A stretch of 64,000 nucleotides of DNA from a candidate division KSB1 bacterium (lineage in GTDB: Bacteria > Zhuqueibacterota > Zhuqueibacteria > JANLFK01 > Oleimicrobiaceae): the NCBI GenBank assembly GCA_034506335.1, contig JAPDPR010000013.1:1-64000 (forward strand), written 5' to 3'. The translations under genes were made by a program, and so were the position numbers. Of this stretch, positions 15,942 to 24,725 are shown piece after piece. Position 1 is the first letter of the stretch; each line of letters starts with the position of its first letter. The notes below the pieces were generated by a model. It searched no databases. It was not told where the DNA came from and saw nothing but the letters and a program-made list of their open reading frames with translations.

Positions 15942-17216
15942 TTACCCTCTCAGCCGCCTGAGGTAGGATTCGGCTTTGGGTACATATTCACTGTCTGGAT
16001 AATCGCGGAGCAGGGCCTCCATAGAAGAACGCGCACGTTCATTGTCGCCCAGCTTCATGTAGCACCTGCCGATCATGAGCGTGGCGTCATCCTTCTTGTA
16101 CGAAGACTCGTAGGAGAACACCTTCTCGAAGGCATCTCTGGCTGCGGAATAGTCGCCAAGGCCAAAGTACGACTCCCCAATCCAATACTGACAGTTGCTT
16201 GCCAGACGGTGGTCTGGGTATTCCTGCAACAAGGCGGTGAATTTCTGGATGGCGCCATTGTAGTCGCGGCTGTAATAGGAGCGCAGGGCATCCTCATAGG
16301 AGGCAGAAAATGCACCGGTTACCGCTGGAGCAGCAGCCGGCGCCACACGTTTCTTCCTCAGCTCGTCCTCCAACTCCGCAATGCGGTCGACCCTAAAATC
16401 CAACTCCGTACGAAGCGCCTCGATCTCTCGCTCCTTTTCCGCGATGACGCGGTTGAGTTCGTCAAGCTTCGATTTGAGGGCAAGATACTCCTCCATCGTA
16501 ACCTTGCTCTCGGCCGACTCGGTGAGGACCAGTTTTTCCTCGAAGGCTCTGAACTTTGCGGTATCGGCTGGTTCTTCTTTCTCAAGCCACTTGGCCAGGT
16601 CCTTTTCATCCATGGCGATGAGCTCAGAAGGTTTCTCCGCAGGTGCCAACCTATCCTTGAAATAGTAGGTGAACCCCGCCCGGACTTGCAGATAGCCGTC
16701 TTTTTCTTGTCGGACGATTCCATCATAGCCATCGCCGGTGGTATGTCGATAGTCGGCGTAGAACTCGAGTGAGGTACGGGGCTGGAGCACTACTTCCAGA
16801 CCGCCGCCGAATATGAATGACCCGTCGAAGTATCGCGGCCAGTTTTCGTATTGCCAGTTGAAAATGCCCAAACCGAACACCAGATAGGGGATGATGTGCC
16901 TTGGGCTGCTCAGCGCCAAGTGCCCTTTTAGATCGGCATTGATCAGGTTGGTGGTGAAGGTGGCGCTGGAAAAACTATCGGTGAGCTGGCCGTAGCCGAG
17001 GCTGGCCACAACGCTGAACTTGGAGCCCAGGAGGTATTTGACAGTGCCCTCCGCTCCAGGGGCAAAACTGGTGTGATAGATATCGCAGTAGAGCTTTTGT
17101 GCTCCAAGGTTAAAGCCAAGCCCTAATCGATCCTTAATCCCCTGCCCGGCCGCCTGCCCTCCTGCGATCCCAATGCACACCGTAGCGAGTAGGACAATGC
17201 TTCTTCTCCGGCTCAT
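15942..17216 (-). CDS. outer-membrane barrel fused to coiled coil and C-terminal TPRs
   Basis: 424 residues. Signal peptide (about 1-24), then an eight-strand-like OmpA/OmpX-type barrel (25-190: LGLGFNLGAQKLYCD, VRAGFTYYFKD), a linker, a coiled coil (about 240-300: YLALKSKLDELNRVIAEKE and RIAELEDEL) and three TPRs of the CpoB/YbgF type (about 325-424: YEDALRSYYSRDYNGAIQKF, CQYWIGESYFGLGDYSAA, MIGRCYMKLGDNERA). CpoB-like TPR domains act with Tol-Pal and peptidoglycan synthesis; joining one to an outer-membrane barrel places it at the inner face of the outer membrane. Probably cotranscribed with the upstream hypothetical gene. Confidence 0.8.
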   Translation of the reverse strand: MSRRRSIVLLATVCIGIAGGQAAGQGIKDRLGLGFNLGAQKLYCDIYHTSFAPGAEGTVKYLLGSKFSVVASLGYGQLTDSFSSATFTTNLINADLKGHLALSSPRHIIPYLVFGLGIFNWQYENWPRYFDGSFIFGGGLEVVLQPRTSLEFYADYRHTTGDGYDGIVRQEKDGYLQVRAGFTYYFKDRLAPAEKPSELIAMDEKDLAKWLEKEEPADTAKFRAFEEKLVLTESAESKVTMEEYLALKSKLDELNRVIAEKEREIEALRTELDFRVDRIAELEDELRKKRVAPAAAPAVTGAFSASYEDALRSYYSRDYNGAIQKFTALLQEYPDHRLASNCQYWIGESYFGLGDYSAARDAFEKVFSYESSYKKDDATLMIGRCYMKLGDNERARSSMEALLRDYPDSEYVPKAESYLRRLRG

Positions 17217-17267
17217 ACTCTGGTTTCCTCAATCGTGAAGGGGTAGTATCCTCGGTTTGTCCGTGTT

Positions 17268-17783
17268 TTAGAGATAATCGCGCAAGTCAGCAGGCAGCAC
17301 CTCGCTCAGGGACAACCTTTGGCCTGAATAGAGATTGTAGGCACCCAGGAGCTGCGACATCCGCACCTTCGCGTCCCGGATGCGTTCGGTGCTGGCTCCT
17401 TGCTCCACTTCATGCCGAAAAGCAAGAATCTCGTCGCCCAATCGCTCAAAGTAGTAGACCTTCATAGACTCTCTGATGGCCGCCCTTACCTCGGCTTCCA
17501 CGCGCTGTTCGCGGCTTGTGTTTTCGCTCGTTGGCTCTTGTGCCTTCTTGGTTTCTAACTCATCGTTTAGCCGGGTATCGGTACCCATGCATATGAACAG
17601 CGAAGGGGCGCGTTCGTAGAACCCCACTCTGGCCGCGAACTCCGAGAGCAGGTATTGTTCAACAAGTCGGCGCTCAGTAGCATCGGTCTCACGGTTTGTC
17701 CAGTAGCGCAAAGCATTTGTGTCTGGACTGTAGTCGACTCTGATCAGAAGATCGACCGAAGAGAAGTATAGGAGTTCATTCAT
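17268..17783 (-). CDS. hypothetical protein
   Basis: 171 residues, no recognised domain. Hydrophilic, probably cytoplasmic: no signal or membrane segment. Residues 75-135 are rich in Glu, Arg and Lys (EQRVEAEVRAAIRESMKVYY, RIRDAKVRMSQLLGAYN) and probably helical. It precedes the barrel-TPR gene by 51 bases on the same strand and has a plausible promoter (17811-17838). Possibly a small accessory protein for that gene; nothing more can be said. Confidence 0.6.
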   Translation of the reverse strand: MNELLYFSSVDLLIRVDYSPDTNALRYWTNRETDATERRLVEQYLLSEFAARVGFYERAPSLFICMGTDTRLNDELETKKAQEPTSENTSREQRVEAEVRAAIRESMKVYYFERLGDEILAFRHEVEQGASTERIRDAKVRMSQLLGAYNLYSGQRLSLSEVLPADLRDYL

Positions 17784-17810
17784 GGTCCGATGCGCGCCAA
17801 CTCTGATTCA

Positions 17811-17838
17811 GATGTAGCCTTCGGTTTCGGAACTGCAA
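17811..17838 (-). promoter_or_regulatory. candidate promoter for the 17783 gene
   Basis: On the minus strand: TTGCAG (17833-17838), 16-nt spacer, TACATC (17811-17816), 28 bases before the start codon. Confidence 0.45.
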
Positions 17839-18005
17839 ACACCGTGCCTTTCTCTTAAGGCGCTACTTGGCCCCACGATCAAGCACTTAACGCACCTTAG
17901 CCCTCCGGGTATGGCGGGAGTTGTTCATTCCCGACGCACTGTTTCACCCTGGGGCACCCCCGACCAAACCCGTGAGAGGCGTTGATCAGCAGCCTCGTCT
18001 CCTTC

Positions 18006-18134
18006 TTAACGGCCCGCATCACCCGCTCGCGCGGTGTCCACGGGAACCCCGCTGAACCACAACCAAGCCAGCGAAACCAACCCTGCCCGTCCCCAGAGCG
18101 CGCAGCGCGAGTCGGGTGCATGCGGTTGTTAGCC
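18006..18134 (-). repeat. attC-like recombination site of an integron cassette
   Basis: On the minus strand it reads GGCTAAC, a short spacer, CGCAT-G-CACCCG-A-CTCGCG, about 70 bases, then GCGCGAG-CGGGTG-ATGCG, spacer, GTTAAG. The two inner arms pair over 18 or more bases with exactly two extrahelical bases (G and A) on one arm. This is the R-box/spacer/L-box layout of attC sites. The stop codon of the cassette gene (TAA, 18129-18131) lies inside the R-box, as is usual for cassettes. The 129-bp length is within the known range. Confidence 0.75.
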
Positions 18135-18938
18135 GCCCGAGATAGGGAGCCGGAACAATTCCACCGCATTTCTCCACAGAATCCCCTCCCGTATCTCCGG
18201 CGCGACAGGTAATTGCTTCACCATCTCCAGATGAGCCGCCCGATTGCACATCGCATAGTCCGTCCCAAACACAAGCTTCTTCGCGCCGTCTTCCAACACT
18301 TTCAGCAACACCGCTTCAATGCGCGCTTTCCCCGTCGCCGCAAGCACTTCCTCATCGGCCAACCCTGACGTGTCATAATGAATCGTCGGATAATCGCGCG
18401 TGACCCGATAACAATACTCCACTTCCGGCCAAAAGAAATGCGCGATCACGATCTTCAAGTTCGGATACCGTTCGGCCACCTGCACAATGTACTTGGGATC
18501 GTTATATTGCGCTACTTCGGGATGACCGCCTGTGTGAATTACCATCGGGATGGCATAGGCCTGGCATAACTCGTACAGCGGGAACACTCTCCGGTCGGTA
18601 GGATAAACCGGATCATGCCCAGGAAAAATTTTCATCCCCACAATGCGACGTTCGGCCAGTAGGCGTTCCAACTCTACCAGCCAAGCCTGCCCTTGAGTTT
18701 GAATATCCATTGTCCCCATAAGAAACAATTCAGGCGCATCTTTCACCAATTCCAGACAGGTGGGCACATCCCCGATACCAGAATTGGGCAAGTTGTCAGG
18801 AATCAGAATGGCATAATCAACTTGGTCCTTCTTCAAGTCTTCGATGAGCAGTGCTTTGGCCTGCTCATACGTGCGTGTATCGGATATCACCGGAAGGTGA
18901 AGATGTGCATCGATGACCATGTTTTTTAAGGCGGCTAA
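18010..18938 (-). mobile_element. single integron-type gene cassette
   Basis: Bounded by G/TTAGCC just before the gene start (minus strand, core at 18933-18939) and G/TTAAG after the attC (18006-18010). The core before the gene, GTTAGCCGCC, is the exact 10-bp inverse complement of GGCGGCTAAC at the gene end (18128-18137), so the circular cassette would reconstitute a fully paired core. The gene looks lower in GC than its neighbours. No integron integrase lies in the window, so this is a lone cassette, perhaps inserted at a secondary GTT site downstream of the dehydrogenase gene. Confidence 0.65.
18129..18920 (-). CDS. amidohydrolase-family (TIM-barrel) metal-dependent hydrolase, cassette-borne
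   Basis: 263 residues from ATG 18920; an in-frame GTG at 18941 is part of the recombination core and is unlikely to be the start. The amidohydrolase-2 pattern is clear: IDAHLHL near the N-terminus (metal-binding HxH), GMKIFPGHDPVYPTD, PMVIHTGGH (third metal His), LKIVIAHFFWPE, and LVFGTDYAMC (catalytic Asp). Family members hydrolyse or decarboxylate small cyclic compounds; the substrate is unknown. It is the single gene of an integron-type cassette, its TAA stop embedded in the attC site. The cassette origin explains why it is functionally unrelated to its neighbours. Confidence 0.85.
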   Translation of the reverse strand: MVIDAHLHLPVISDTRTYEQAKALLIEDLKKDQVDYAILIPDNLPNSGIGDVPTCLELVKDAPELFLMGTMDIQTQGQAWLVELERLLAERRIVGMKIFPGHDPVYPTDRRVFPLYELCQAYAIPMVIHTGGHPEVAQYNDPKYIVQVAERYPNLKIVIAHFFWPEVEYCYRVTRDYPTIHYDTSGLADEEVLAATGKARIEAVLLKVLEDGAKKLVFGTDYAMCNRAAHLEMVKQLPVAPEIREGILWRNAVELFRLPISGG

Positions 18939-18955
18939 CACTACTTTAGGTCACC

Positions 18956-19909
18956 CTACCCTGACATGTCTAACTGCACTTTCAGGACGTGGTCCTGTTG
19001 GGCAAAAGTAAAGGCCTCCAGCGCCTGGCTAAAGGGGAAGGTTTGCGTTACCAGAGGTTCTACCTGAACCAACTTCTGCCGCAACAACCGGATAGCGGTA
19101 TCGAATGGCCCGCATCGGGAGCCCACCAACGTGATCTCGTCCACCACAATGTGGGAGAGATCCATGGTGGGCCGTTCAGCATAGGTGCTCTTGACCACTA
19201 CCGTCCCCCGCGGCTCCACGAGCTGGAGGGCCAAGTCTAGACCACTTGGTGAGCCCGAAGCCTCCACCACCAGGGAGTAGGAGCGCTTGGGCAAATTGTT
19301 GCGCAAGGTGGTAGGGATGCCCAGCTGGGAAAGGGTCGCCAGTTTCGGCTGATGCTTGCCGACGACGATGAGCGCGCACCCGATGAGTCGGAGGACTTGC
19401 GCTACGAGTGCGGCCAGCTTCCCGTCCCCGATGATCGCCACGCGGTCTTCGGGCTGGATATGGACCTGCGCGAGAATCTCGGCGCTGGCAGCCAGCGGCT
19501 CCACCCACACTGCCTCCAGGTCGGAAATAGTGGACGGGACCTCAATGAGATTCGCGGTCGGCAAAGCCACGTACTCCGCGAAAACACCACTGCGCCCTTG
19601 TATTCCCACGACCGTGCGGTTCGGGCAGTGGCGGCTTAGCCCTCGCTGGCAGTATCGGCATTTGCCACACCCCACGTTGATCTCTGCAACCACCCTCTTA
19701 TTGAGCCAGCGGGTATCTTGGCACTGCTCTACTACGCCCACAAACTCGTGCCCCAGAACCCCCTCAAAGCCCATGTACCCCCGGACTATCTCCATGTCGG
19801 TGTTGCAGATGCCAGCCCGCAATACCCGCACCAGGGCCTCCCCCTCTTGCAGAGCGGGCCGCTCCAGCTCCGTCAGCCGAAGCGACTTTTCCATGACAAG
19901 TGCTTTCAT
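18956..19909 (-). CDS. zinc-dependent alcohol dehydrogenase family protein
   Basis: 317 residues, medium-chain dehydrogenase. Catalytic zinc site: ICNTDMEI (Cys) and GHEFVGVV (His-Glu). Structural zinc site: four cysteines in GCGKCRYCQRGLSRHC. The Rossmann segment VAIIGDGKLAALVAQVLRLIG binds NAD(P). Its 317 residues are slightly short for the family (about 340). I chose ATG 19909 (GAGG seven bases before); ATG 19915 is two codons earlier. The substrate cannot be told. It ends 18 bases before the integron-type cassette. Confidence 0.85.
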   Translation of the reverse strand: MKALVMEKSLRLTELERPALQEGEALVRVLRAGICNTDMEIVRGYMGFEGVLGHEFVGVVEQCQDTRWLNKRVVAEINVGCGKCRYCQRGLSRHCPNRTVVGIQGRSGVFAEYVALPTANLIEVPSTISDLEAVWVEPLAASAEILAQVHIQPEDRVAIIGDGKLAALVAQVLRLIGCALIVVGKHQPKLATLSQLGIPTTLRNNLPKRSYSLVVEASGSPSGLDLALQLVEPRGTVVVKSTYAERPTMDLSHIVVDEITLVGSRCGPFDTAIRLLRQKLVQVEPLVTQTFPFSQALEAFTFAQQDHVLKVQLDMSG

Positions 19910-20350
19910 CACCATTCCTCACAGGCACGCCCGTTTCTCGTCTTTGCCTACGCCTTCCTTGGCTTCAACCTGCACAGGGCAAACCTGCAAGAAAGATGCC
20001 GCTCCTGTGAGTGATGGCGCACCAAAAAGACAAAAGTCCCCACTTTTCTGGCACCAATCTGTTCAACTTCTTGTCAAACAACCGGCCCAGACAGCAAGAG
20101 TCCGCTATACATGGGCTTCTTTTCACTCGAAAGCTCAAGTTCACGAAGCTGTTCTGCCCGAAAGGCGGCCACTTCCGAGATGGGCCACAAAAGTGTAAGA
20201 GACGCTGGCAACACCCATCCTTGGTCAGTTCCCTCTGGGCGTCCCCGCCTTTGGCCAAAAGGAATGTCGCGGCTAAAATAAGAATATTTTGCCGCTTTGT
20301 CAAGCTCTTTTTGTGCAAGAACAGCACAGAAAGCGAGCCAGTGCACCGCC
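19910..20350. other. noncoding stretch upstream of the dehydrogenase
   Basis: About 440 bases with no convincing gene. It holds a minus-strand promoter candidate (20275-20304), an AT-rich 6-bp hairpin around 20034-20048, and otherwise nothing recognised. Short frames on both strands overlap and lack ribosome sites. Confidence 0.5.
20275..20304 (-). promoter_or_regulatory. candidate promoter for the dehydrogenase
   Basis: On the minus strand: perfect TTGACA (20299-20304), 18-nt spacer, TATTTT (20275-20280). It would give a leader of about 360 bases before the gene at 19909. Confidence 0.5.
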
Positions 20351-22105
20351 CTACCGAACCACGGCTACCTTTTCAATAGACACCCCATCGGAGAAGCGTG
20401 CCACGATGAAATAGATGCCTGCCGCTACCTTCCCGCCGTGCTGATTCTCTCCCCTCCAAACCCATGGATAGGCACGGCGCGGGCCCACAACGCCCAGAGC
20501 TTCTTCAAACACCACCCGGCCATGAAGGTCGCGTACGGACATTGCGACTTCTTCTTCCGTTTCCAGGTGCAGAAGCACGGTCAATAACGCGTTTTCCTGC
20601 AAACGGAAGGGGTTGCTGGAGACTTGAGTAATGGCATTGCCTGTTGGGGCTTCGGTTGGGGGGAACCCCATTTCAACGATGAGCGAGAAGGCATAGAAGG
20701 CAGTCTTACCTAATCCCAGGTCTTGGTCGGCGAGGTTGGTCCGCGACGCCGCGACGACCACGGTGTCCACGGGCGCGAGGTGTCCCAAGCTACAGAAGGC
20801 GCCGCCTGGGGAAAAGTCGCCATTACCCTTCGTGGGACCGAACACGGCCAGCGACAATCGCCATCTGCTCGGGTCTGAAGATATGAGCGTTGCCCCATAG
20901 GGCGCCGGCAGCTGGGGCAGGAGCAGGTAGTACTTGGTGGCCATGCGCCGGCACGAATCTGCGACATCGACTCTCTCCTCCAGAACGAGGTGCTGGTGGA
21001 AGCGGACTTGGGGGTAGTGAGCTCCCTCGGGGTAGAAACGGATGGTGTCGGCGCGGCTTCCGGTGAATGCGTTCCAGAGCGCAAACTCGCCCAGTGCGTC
21101 CTCTAAGGTAAGCCCGCGGGGAAGAAGGGCCTGGCGGATGGCTTGCAAGCCGTGCATCCCCTTCATGGCCAGCCACGAGTCCCGAATCGCCTCGGGCCCC
21201 ACCCGCTTGGCCACAAAATGATTCCACACGGCCATCCCGTACTCGCGCCTGCCATCGGTGCTATTGAATGGCAGATGGGTGGTACGGAAAAAATCTCCAA
21301 GGTAGTTGTAATAGTCATTAATGTGATCCCATACAACATCTTCCATCCAGGTTGCCGACACTTCGTAATAGAAGAGATCGGCGGTGGATTCCGGTTCTCG
21401 GAATGGTTCGCGAATGCCGAAGTGGATTGCATGAAAGAATTCGTGCGCAGCCGTCACCCGCAGTCCGTCGAGTCCCTTAGTGTAAAAGCCCCGCGAATAG
21501 TCATTATCCACCACGATGTAGGTGGTCCAGTCTGACTCCTCGGTTTGTACGACGGGAAGCTCAGGATAGGTCCAGCCGTAGTCCGAGATGTTCTGGATGT
21601 AGACGTCGTACTCAGGCCCGTCGATGCCAAAGTCTGGCGGAGGCGGCGGATAACCCAGCTCATCCACCTCTACCTGCCAGGCCTTGTCGAAGGCCACGGC
21701 GGCCTCGTGTGCAAACTCCTCTGTGGTCTGGTCCGCACCCGGCGAGGTGGTGTAGTGAATCTTGAAGTGACCGGTAGGGCTGACGAGAGATTGGGGAAGC
21801 GTGGGCCTGGACACGTAAGGGGCAAGAGTTTGCTGCTGGACAGTGTTCAACTCGTGCCACCGGGATTTCACCTCCCACATGGTCATGGTGCCGCATTTGC
21901 CTGGTTCGCGGGGCAAAGAGCGATAGGGCTCCGGCAAGGCCTCGGGGTTGACCATGGCCAGCACCCGAAGAACCAATTCCTGCTGCGGCGAGAGAATGCC
22001 TGCCGCCCGTTCCCACTGCAGGTACGAGGCAAAATCCTCGTGTTCCTCCGTCAGGGCCGTGCCCGTCAGAAACAAAGCAACAGTCAACCAGGCAAGTCTG
22101 CGCAT
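20351..22105 (-). CDS. exported MXAN_6640-type putative metalloprotease with C-terminal sorting domain
   Basis: 584 residues. Signal peptide 1-19; the central domain has the zinc motif AAHEFFHAIHFG (HExxH) and a downstream ATWMEDVVWD glutamate helix, as in MXAN_6640-like putative metalloproteases. After a beta region, the last 85 residues (NPFRLQENALLTVLL...VRDLHGRVVFE...GKVAAGIYFIVARF in pieces) form a FlgD-like Ig domain typical of type IX-like or related C-terminal sorting signals. It is probably a secreted or surface-attached protease. It starts 5 bases after der and is the last gene of that minus-strand run. Confidence 0.82.
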   Translation of the reverse strand: MRRLAWLTVALFLTGTALTEEHEDFASYLQWERAAGILSPQQELVLRVLAMVNPEALPEPYRSLPREPGKCGTMTMWEVKSRWHELNTVQQQTLAPYVSRPTLPQSLVSPTGHFKIHYTTSPGADQTTEEFAHEAAVAFDKAWQVEVDELGYPPPPPDFGIDGPEYDVYIQNISDYGWTYPELPVVQTEESDWTTYIVVDNDYSRGFYTKGLDGLRVTAAHEFFHAIHFGIREPFREPESTADLFYYEVSATWMEDVVWDHINDYYNYLGDFFRTTHLPFNSTDGRREYGMAVWNHFVAKRVGPEAIRDSWLAMKGMHGLQAIRQALLPRGLTLEDALGEFALWNAFTGSRADTIRFYPEGAHYPQVRFHQHLVLEERVDVADSCRRMATKYYLLLPQLPAPYGATLISSDPSRWRLSLAVFGPTKGNGDFSPGGAFCSLGHLAPVDTVVVAASRTNLADQDLGLGKTAFYAFSLIVEMGFPPTEAPTGNAITQVSSNPFRLQENALLTVLLHLETEEEVAMSVRDLHGRVVFEEALGVVGPRRAYPWVWRGENQHGGKVAAGIYFIVARFSDGVSIEKVAVVR

Positions 22106-22110
22106 GGCGC

Positions 22111-23427
22111 CTACGCCTTCCGAAATGAAAGGGTCAGGGGCACACCCATGAATCCGAATTTCTGGCGCAGCTGCTTTTCCAGGTAGCTCTGGTAGTTGGC
22201 CTGGATGCCGCGGGGGTGATTGCAGAAAAAGGCAAAGACCGGCGGGGCTGCGTTGACCTGGGTGCAGAACCTAATCTTCACTTCTTTGGCGCCAAAGGCA
22301 GGCGGGGAGTGCTGTGCCAGCGCCTCTTGCAGGAACTGGTTCAGCTCCCGCGTGCGAATCACTTTGTGCCTTTCTTTGTGCACAGCTTGAGCAAGCTCCA
22401 GTACTTGGCTGACGTGGCGTCCTGTCTTGGCCGACACGAAGAGCAAAGGCACATAGCTGAACGTGCGGAGCTCTTCCTGGACAGCCCGCTCGAATTGGGC
22501 CGTGACTCGTGCCCCAGGGGGCATGAGGTCCCACTTGTTGACCACCAGAAGCATTCCCTTGCGCTGCTGCACCACCTGCTCGAGGATGCGTTTGTCCTGG
22601 TCAAAAAGTCCCTCGCTGGCATCTATGACAACGGCCACCACATCCGCGCGGCGCACAGCGCGCATGGTGCGTTGGGTGCTATAGTACTCGACCGGCTCGG
22701 AGATACGGCTCTTCCGCCTCAAACCAGCCGTGTCCACCAGGATCAGCCGTTGCCCTTTATAGGAGAACTCGGTGTCGATGGCGTCACGCGTGGTGCCCGG
22801 GATCTCAGTCACCACTAACTTGGGGCTTCCCAGAATTGCATTAATGAGCGAGGATTTGCCCACGTTGGGGCGGCCCACCACCGCCAGGCGCAGGGGTTCT
22901 CCCTGTTCGCCTGGCCTCTCCTCCAGTTGACCCGGAAGGCGCTGGATCATTTGGTCCAAAAGGTCGCCGATGCCTCTCCCCAGGGAAGCAGAGACGCCCA
23001 ACGGAGTGCCCAAGCCCAAGCGGAAAAACTCGGCGCTTAACGGTTCATGGGTTCCGGTGTCGATCTTGTTCACGACCAGAAGCACATTCTTGCCTGACCT
23101 GCGCAGCATGCGTGCCAGCTCTTCGTCTTCTGCGGTCAACCCGGCTCGACCATCAACCAGAAAGAGCACCAGGTCCGCTTCGGCTATCCCCACGCGCAGC
23201 TGCTCCATCACGGCACGGGAGATGGGCTCATCTGAGCCGCTCATGAAGCCACCGGTGTCGACAAGCACAAAACGTCTGCCCGTCCACTCCACTTGTTCGT
23301 ACTTGCGATCGCGGGTCACCCCCGGGGTGGGGTCCACGATGGCCTCGCGCCGCCCCAGGAGGCGGTTGAAAAGGGTCGACTTGCCCACATTCGGTCGGCC
23401 CACTATGGCAACGATGGGCAACCTCAT
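22111..23427 (-). CDS. der: ribosome biogenesis GTPase Der (EngA)
   Basis: 438 residues with two tandem GTPase domains. Each has a G1 loop GRPNVGKS (residues about 9-16 and 181-188), G3 DTGG or DTAG, and G4 NKID or NKWD. A C-terminal KH-like domain follows (ending FGFMGVPLTLSFR). Der is needed for 50S subunit assembly. The start overlaps the stop of the DUF512 gene (23424-23427, ATGA), giving a coupled run of PerM, DUF512, der and protease. Confidence 0.97.
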   Translation of the reverse strand: MRLPIVAIVGRPNVGKSTLFNRLLGRREAIVDPTPGVTRDRKYEQVEWTGRRFVLVDTGGFMSGSDEPISRAVMEQLRVGIAEADLVLFLVDGRAGLTAEDEELARMLRRSGKNVLLVVNKIDTGTHEPLSAEFFRLGLGTPLGVSASLGRGIGDLLDQMIQRLPGQLEERPGEQGEPLRLAVVGRPNVGKSSLINAILGSPKLVVTEIPGTTRDAIDTEFSYKGQRLILVDTAGLRRKSRISEPVEYYSTQRTMRAVRRADVVAVVIDASEGLFDQDKRILEQVVQQRKGMLLVVNKWDLMPPGARVTAQFERAVQEELRTFSYVPLLFVSAKTGRHVSQVLELAQAVHKERHKVIRTRELNQFLQEALAQHSPPAFGAKEVKIRFCTQVNAAPPVFAFFCNHPRGIQANYQSYLEKQLRQKFGFMGVPLTLSFRKA

Positions 23428-24725
23428 GAACCCCGCTCCCTAAGCAACGGCGCACGGAACATTTGCACGATGCGCTCGCTATCCACTACACAGACGGGCA
23501 CATTCAGCTTTTCTGCCAGATGGTCAGGCCTCCAGTCATCGAGAAAGAGTCCATCGCTGTTGAGGCAGTTGGAGGGGAGGAACACGACATCTCCTGCGTG
23601 CACGTTCTTTAAAGACGCGTAAATATCCTGCCCGGTCAAAAGGCCACTTACCGTGACCGTTTCGCCGTAGAATCCATTCTCGACGGCAACCACTGAGAGC
23701 TCGAAGTTCTCGACTATCTGTGTGATCTCGGCGCAAACTTGCGCCAAAATCGGTGCCGCCAGCGTTCCAGTGGCAATTGTGGCGCGCGTGGGCTTGCTCA
23801 GCCGGCGCGGCAGTCGGCGTTTTTCAATCTGAAACGCGTCCAAGAATTTCCTCACCATGCCCACGCCGTTTTCTACCTGTGAAAAGTCCTCGTAGCGTTC
23901 GGCAGGGGGCACCTGGCGCCGGGCCAAAAGGTAAAGCTCATCTGCCAGGTAGACAAAGTAGCTGCCGAAAAGGTTCCGCAATTCTTGGGCCCGCCGTTCG
24001 AATTCCTGTACGATCTGCTGCGCCTGGAATGTATCCACACCCCTGAGCTGGGCGAGCCCCTGGCGGTGACGCGTGAGCCCCACTGGCACAATTGCCACTG
24101 TGGCGATCTGGGGGAAGTACTCCAGCAGTGTGTCGACGGTCTGAGCAAGGACGGGGCCGTCATTGTACCCCGGGCAGATGACAACTTGCGCGTGCATGGT
24201 GATGCCGGCGCCTGCAAGGAACGCGAGCTTTTCCAACAAGCGGTCGTCGCGGCGTAGGCCCAACAGCTTCCTGCGCACCGCGGAGTCGGTGGCATGGACC
24301 GAGATGTACAAGGGGGAGAGTCTCAATTCCGCGATGCGCAGCAGGTCTGACCGCCCAGCGTTGGAGAGGGTGACATAGTTGCCATGGAGGAAGGAGAGCC
24401 GATAGTCTTCGTCCTTCAAGTAGACAGCCGGACGCATGCCTGGGGGATTCTGGTCAACAAAACAAAACAGGCACTTGTTGCCACAGGAGCGTACGCGTAG
24501 GGGTTCAAGTTGGATGTCCAGGTCGTAGACGTCCTGCTCCCCACAGTCGATATGCACGCGCTCCCCGTCTCGTTCGACCTCCAAGGAACGTATTCCTTCG
24601 GCGGACCAAAAACGGAGGTCAAGCTCGTCCAGCAGGCGGTGGCCGTTCAACGTGCGCAGTTCGTCACCAGGACGCAGGCCAAGTCGGCAGCCGACTCCCC
24701 CTTCACCAACCGCTACGATCTTCAT
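23424..24725 (-). CDS. DUF512 protein with PDZ-like and radical-SAM domains
   Basis: 433 residues from ATG 24725, which overlaps the PerM stop by 4 bases. A PDZ-like segment (GVGCRLGLRPGDELRTLNG) leads to a radical-SAM-like cluster motif, CGNKCLFCFVDQ (C-x3-C-x2-C), and then LSFLHGNYVTLSN and ISVHATD. The C-terminal DUF512 part has GVGMVRKFLDAF and VVFLPSNCLNSDGLFLDDW. This three-part protein is widespread beside der in bacteria; its reaction is not known to me. It probably binds a 4Fe-4S cluster. Confidence 0.9.
   Translation of the reverse strand: MKIVAVGEGGVGCRLGLRPGDELRTLNGHRLLDELDLRFWSAEGIRSLEVERDGERVHIDCGEQDVYDLDIQLEPLRVRSCGNKCLFCFVDQNPPGMRPAVYLKDEDYRLSFLHGNYVTLSNAGRSDLLRIAELRLSPLYISVHATDSAVRRKLLGLRRDDRLLEKLAFLAGAGITMHAQVVICPGYNDGPVLAQTVDTLLEYFPQIATVAIVPVGLTRHRQGLAQLRGVDTFQAQQIVQEFERRAQELRNLFGSYFVYLADELYLLARRQVPPAERYEDFSQVENGVGMVRKFLDAFQIEKRRLPRRLSKPTRATIATGTLAAPILAQVCAEITQIVENFELSVVAVENGFYGETVTVSGLLTGQDIYASLKNVHAGDVVFLPSNCLNSDGLFLDDWRPDHLAEKLNVPVCVVDSERIVQMFRAPLLRERGS

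Noticed and set aside
17897-18169. A 90-codon minus-strand frame reading through the attC site (contains the RMHPTRA sequence)
   Set aside because: It is a translation of the recombination site itself, with no independent coding evidence; treated as part of the attC.
18129-18941. GTG at 18941 as the start of the amidohydrolase gene
   Set aside because: The extra codons would be translated from the recombination core; ATG 18920 begins exactly at the usual N-terminus.
19965-20327. A 120-codon minus-strand frame upstream of the dehydrogenase gene
   Set aside because: It spans the proposed promoter region, has no ribosome site and no recognisable features.
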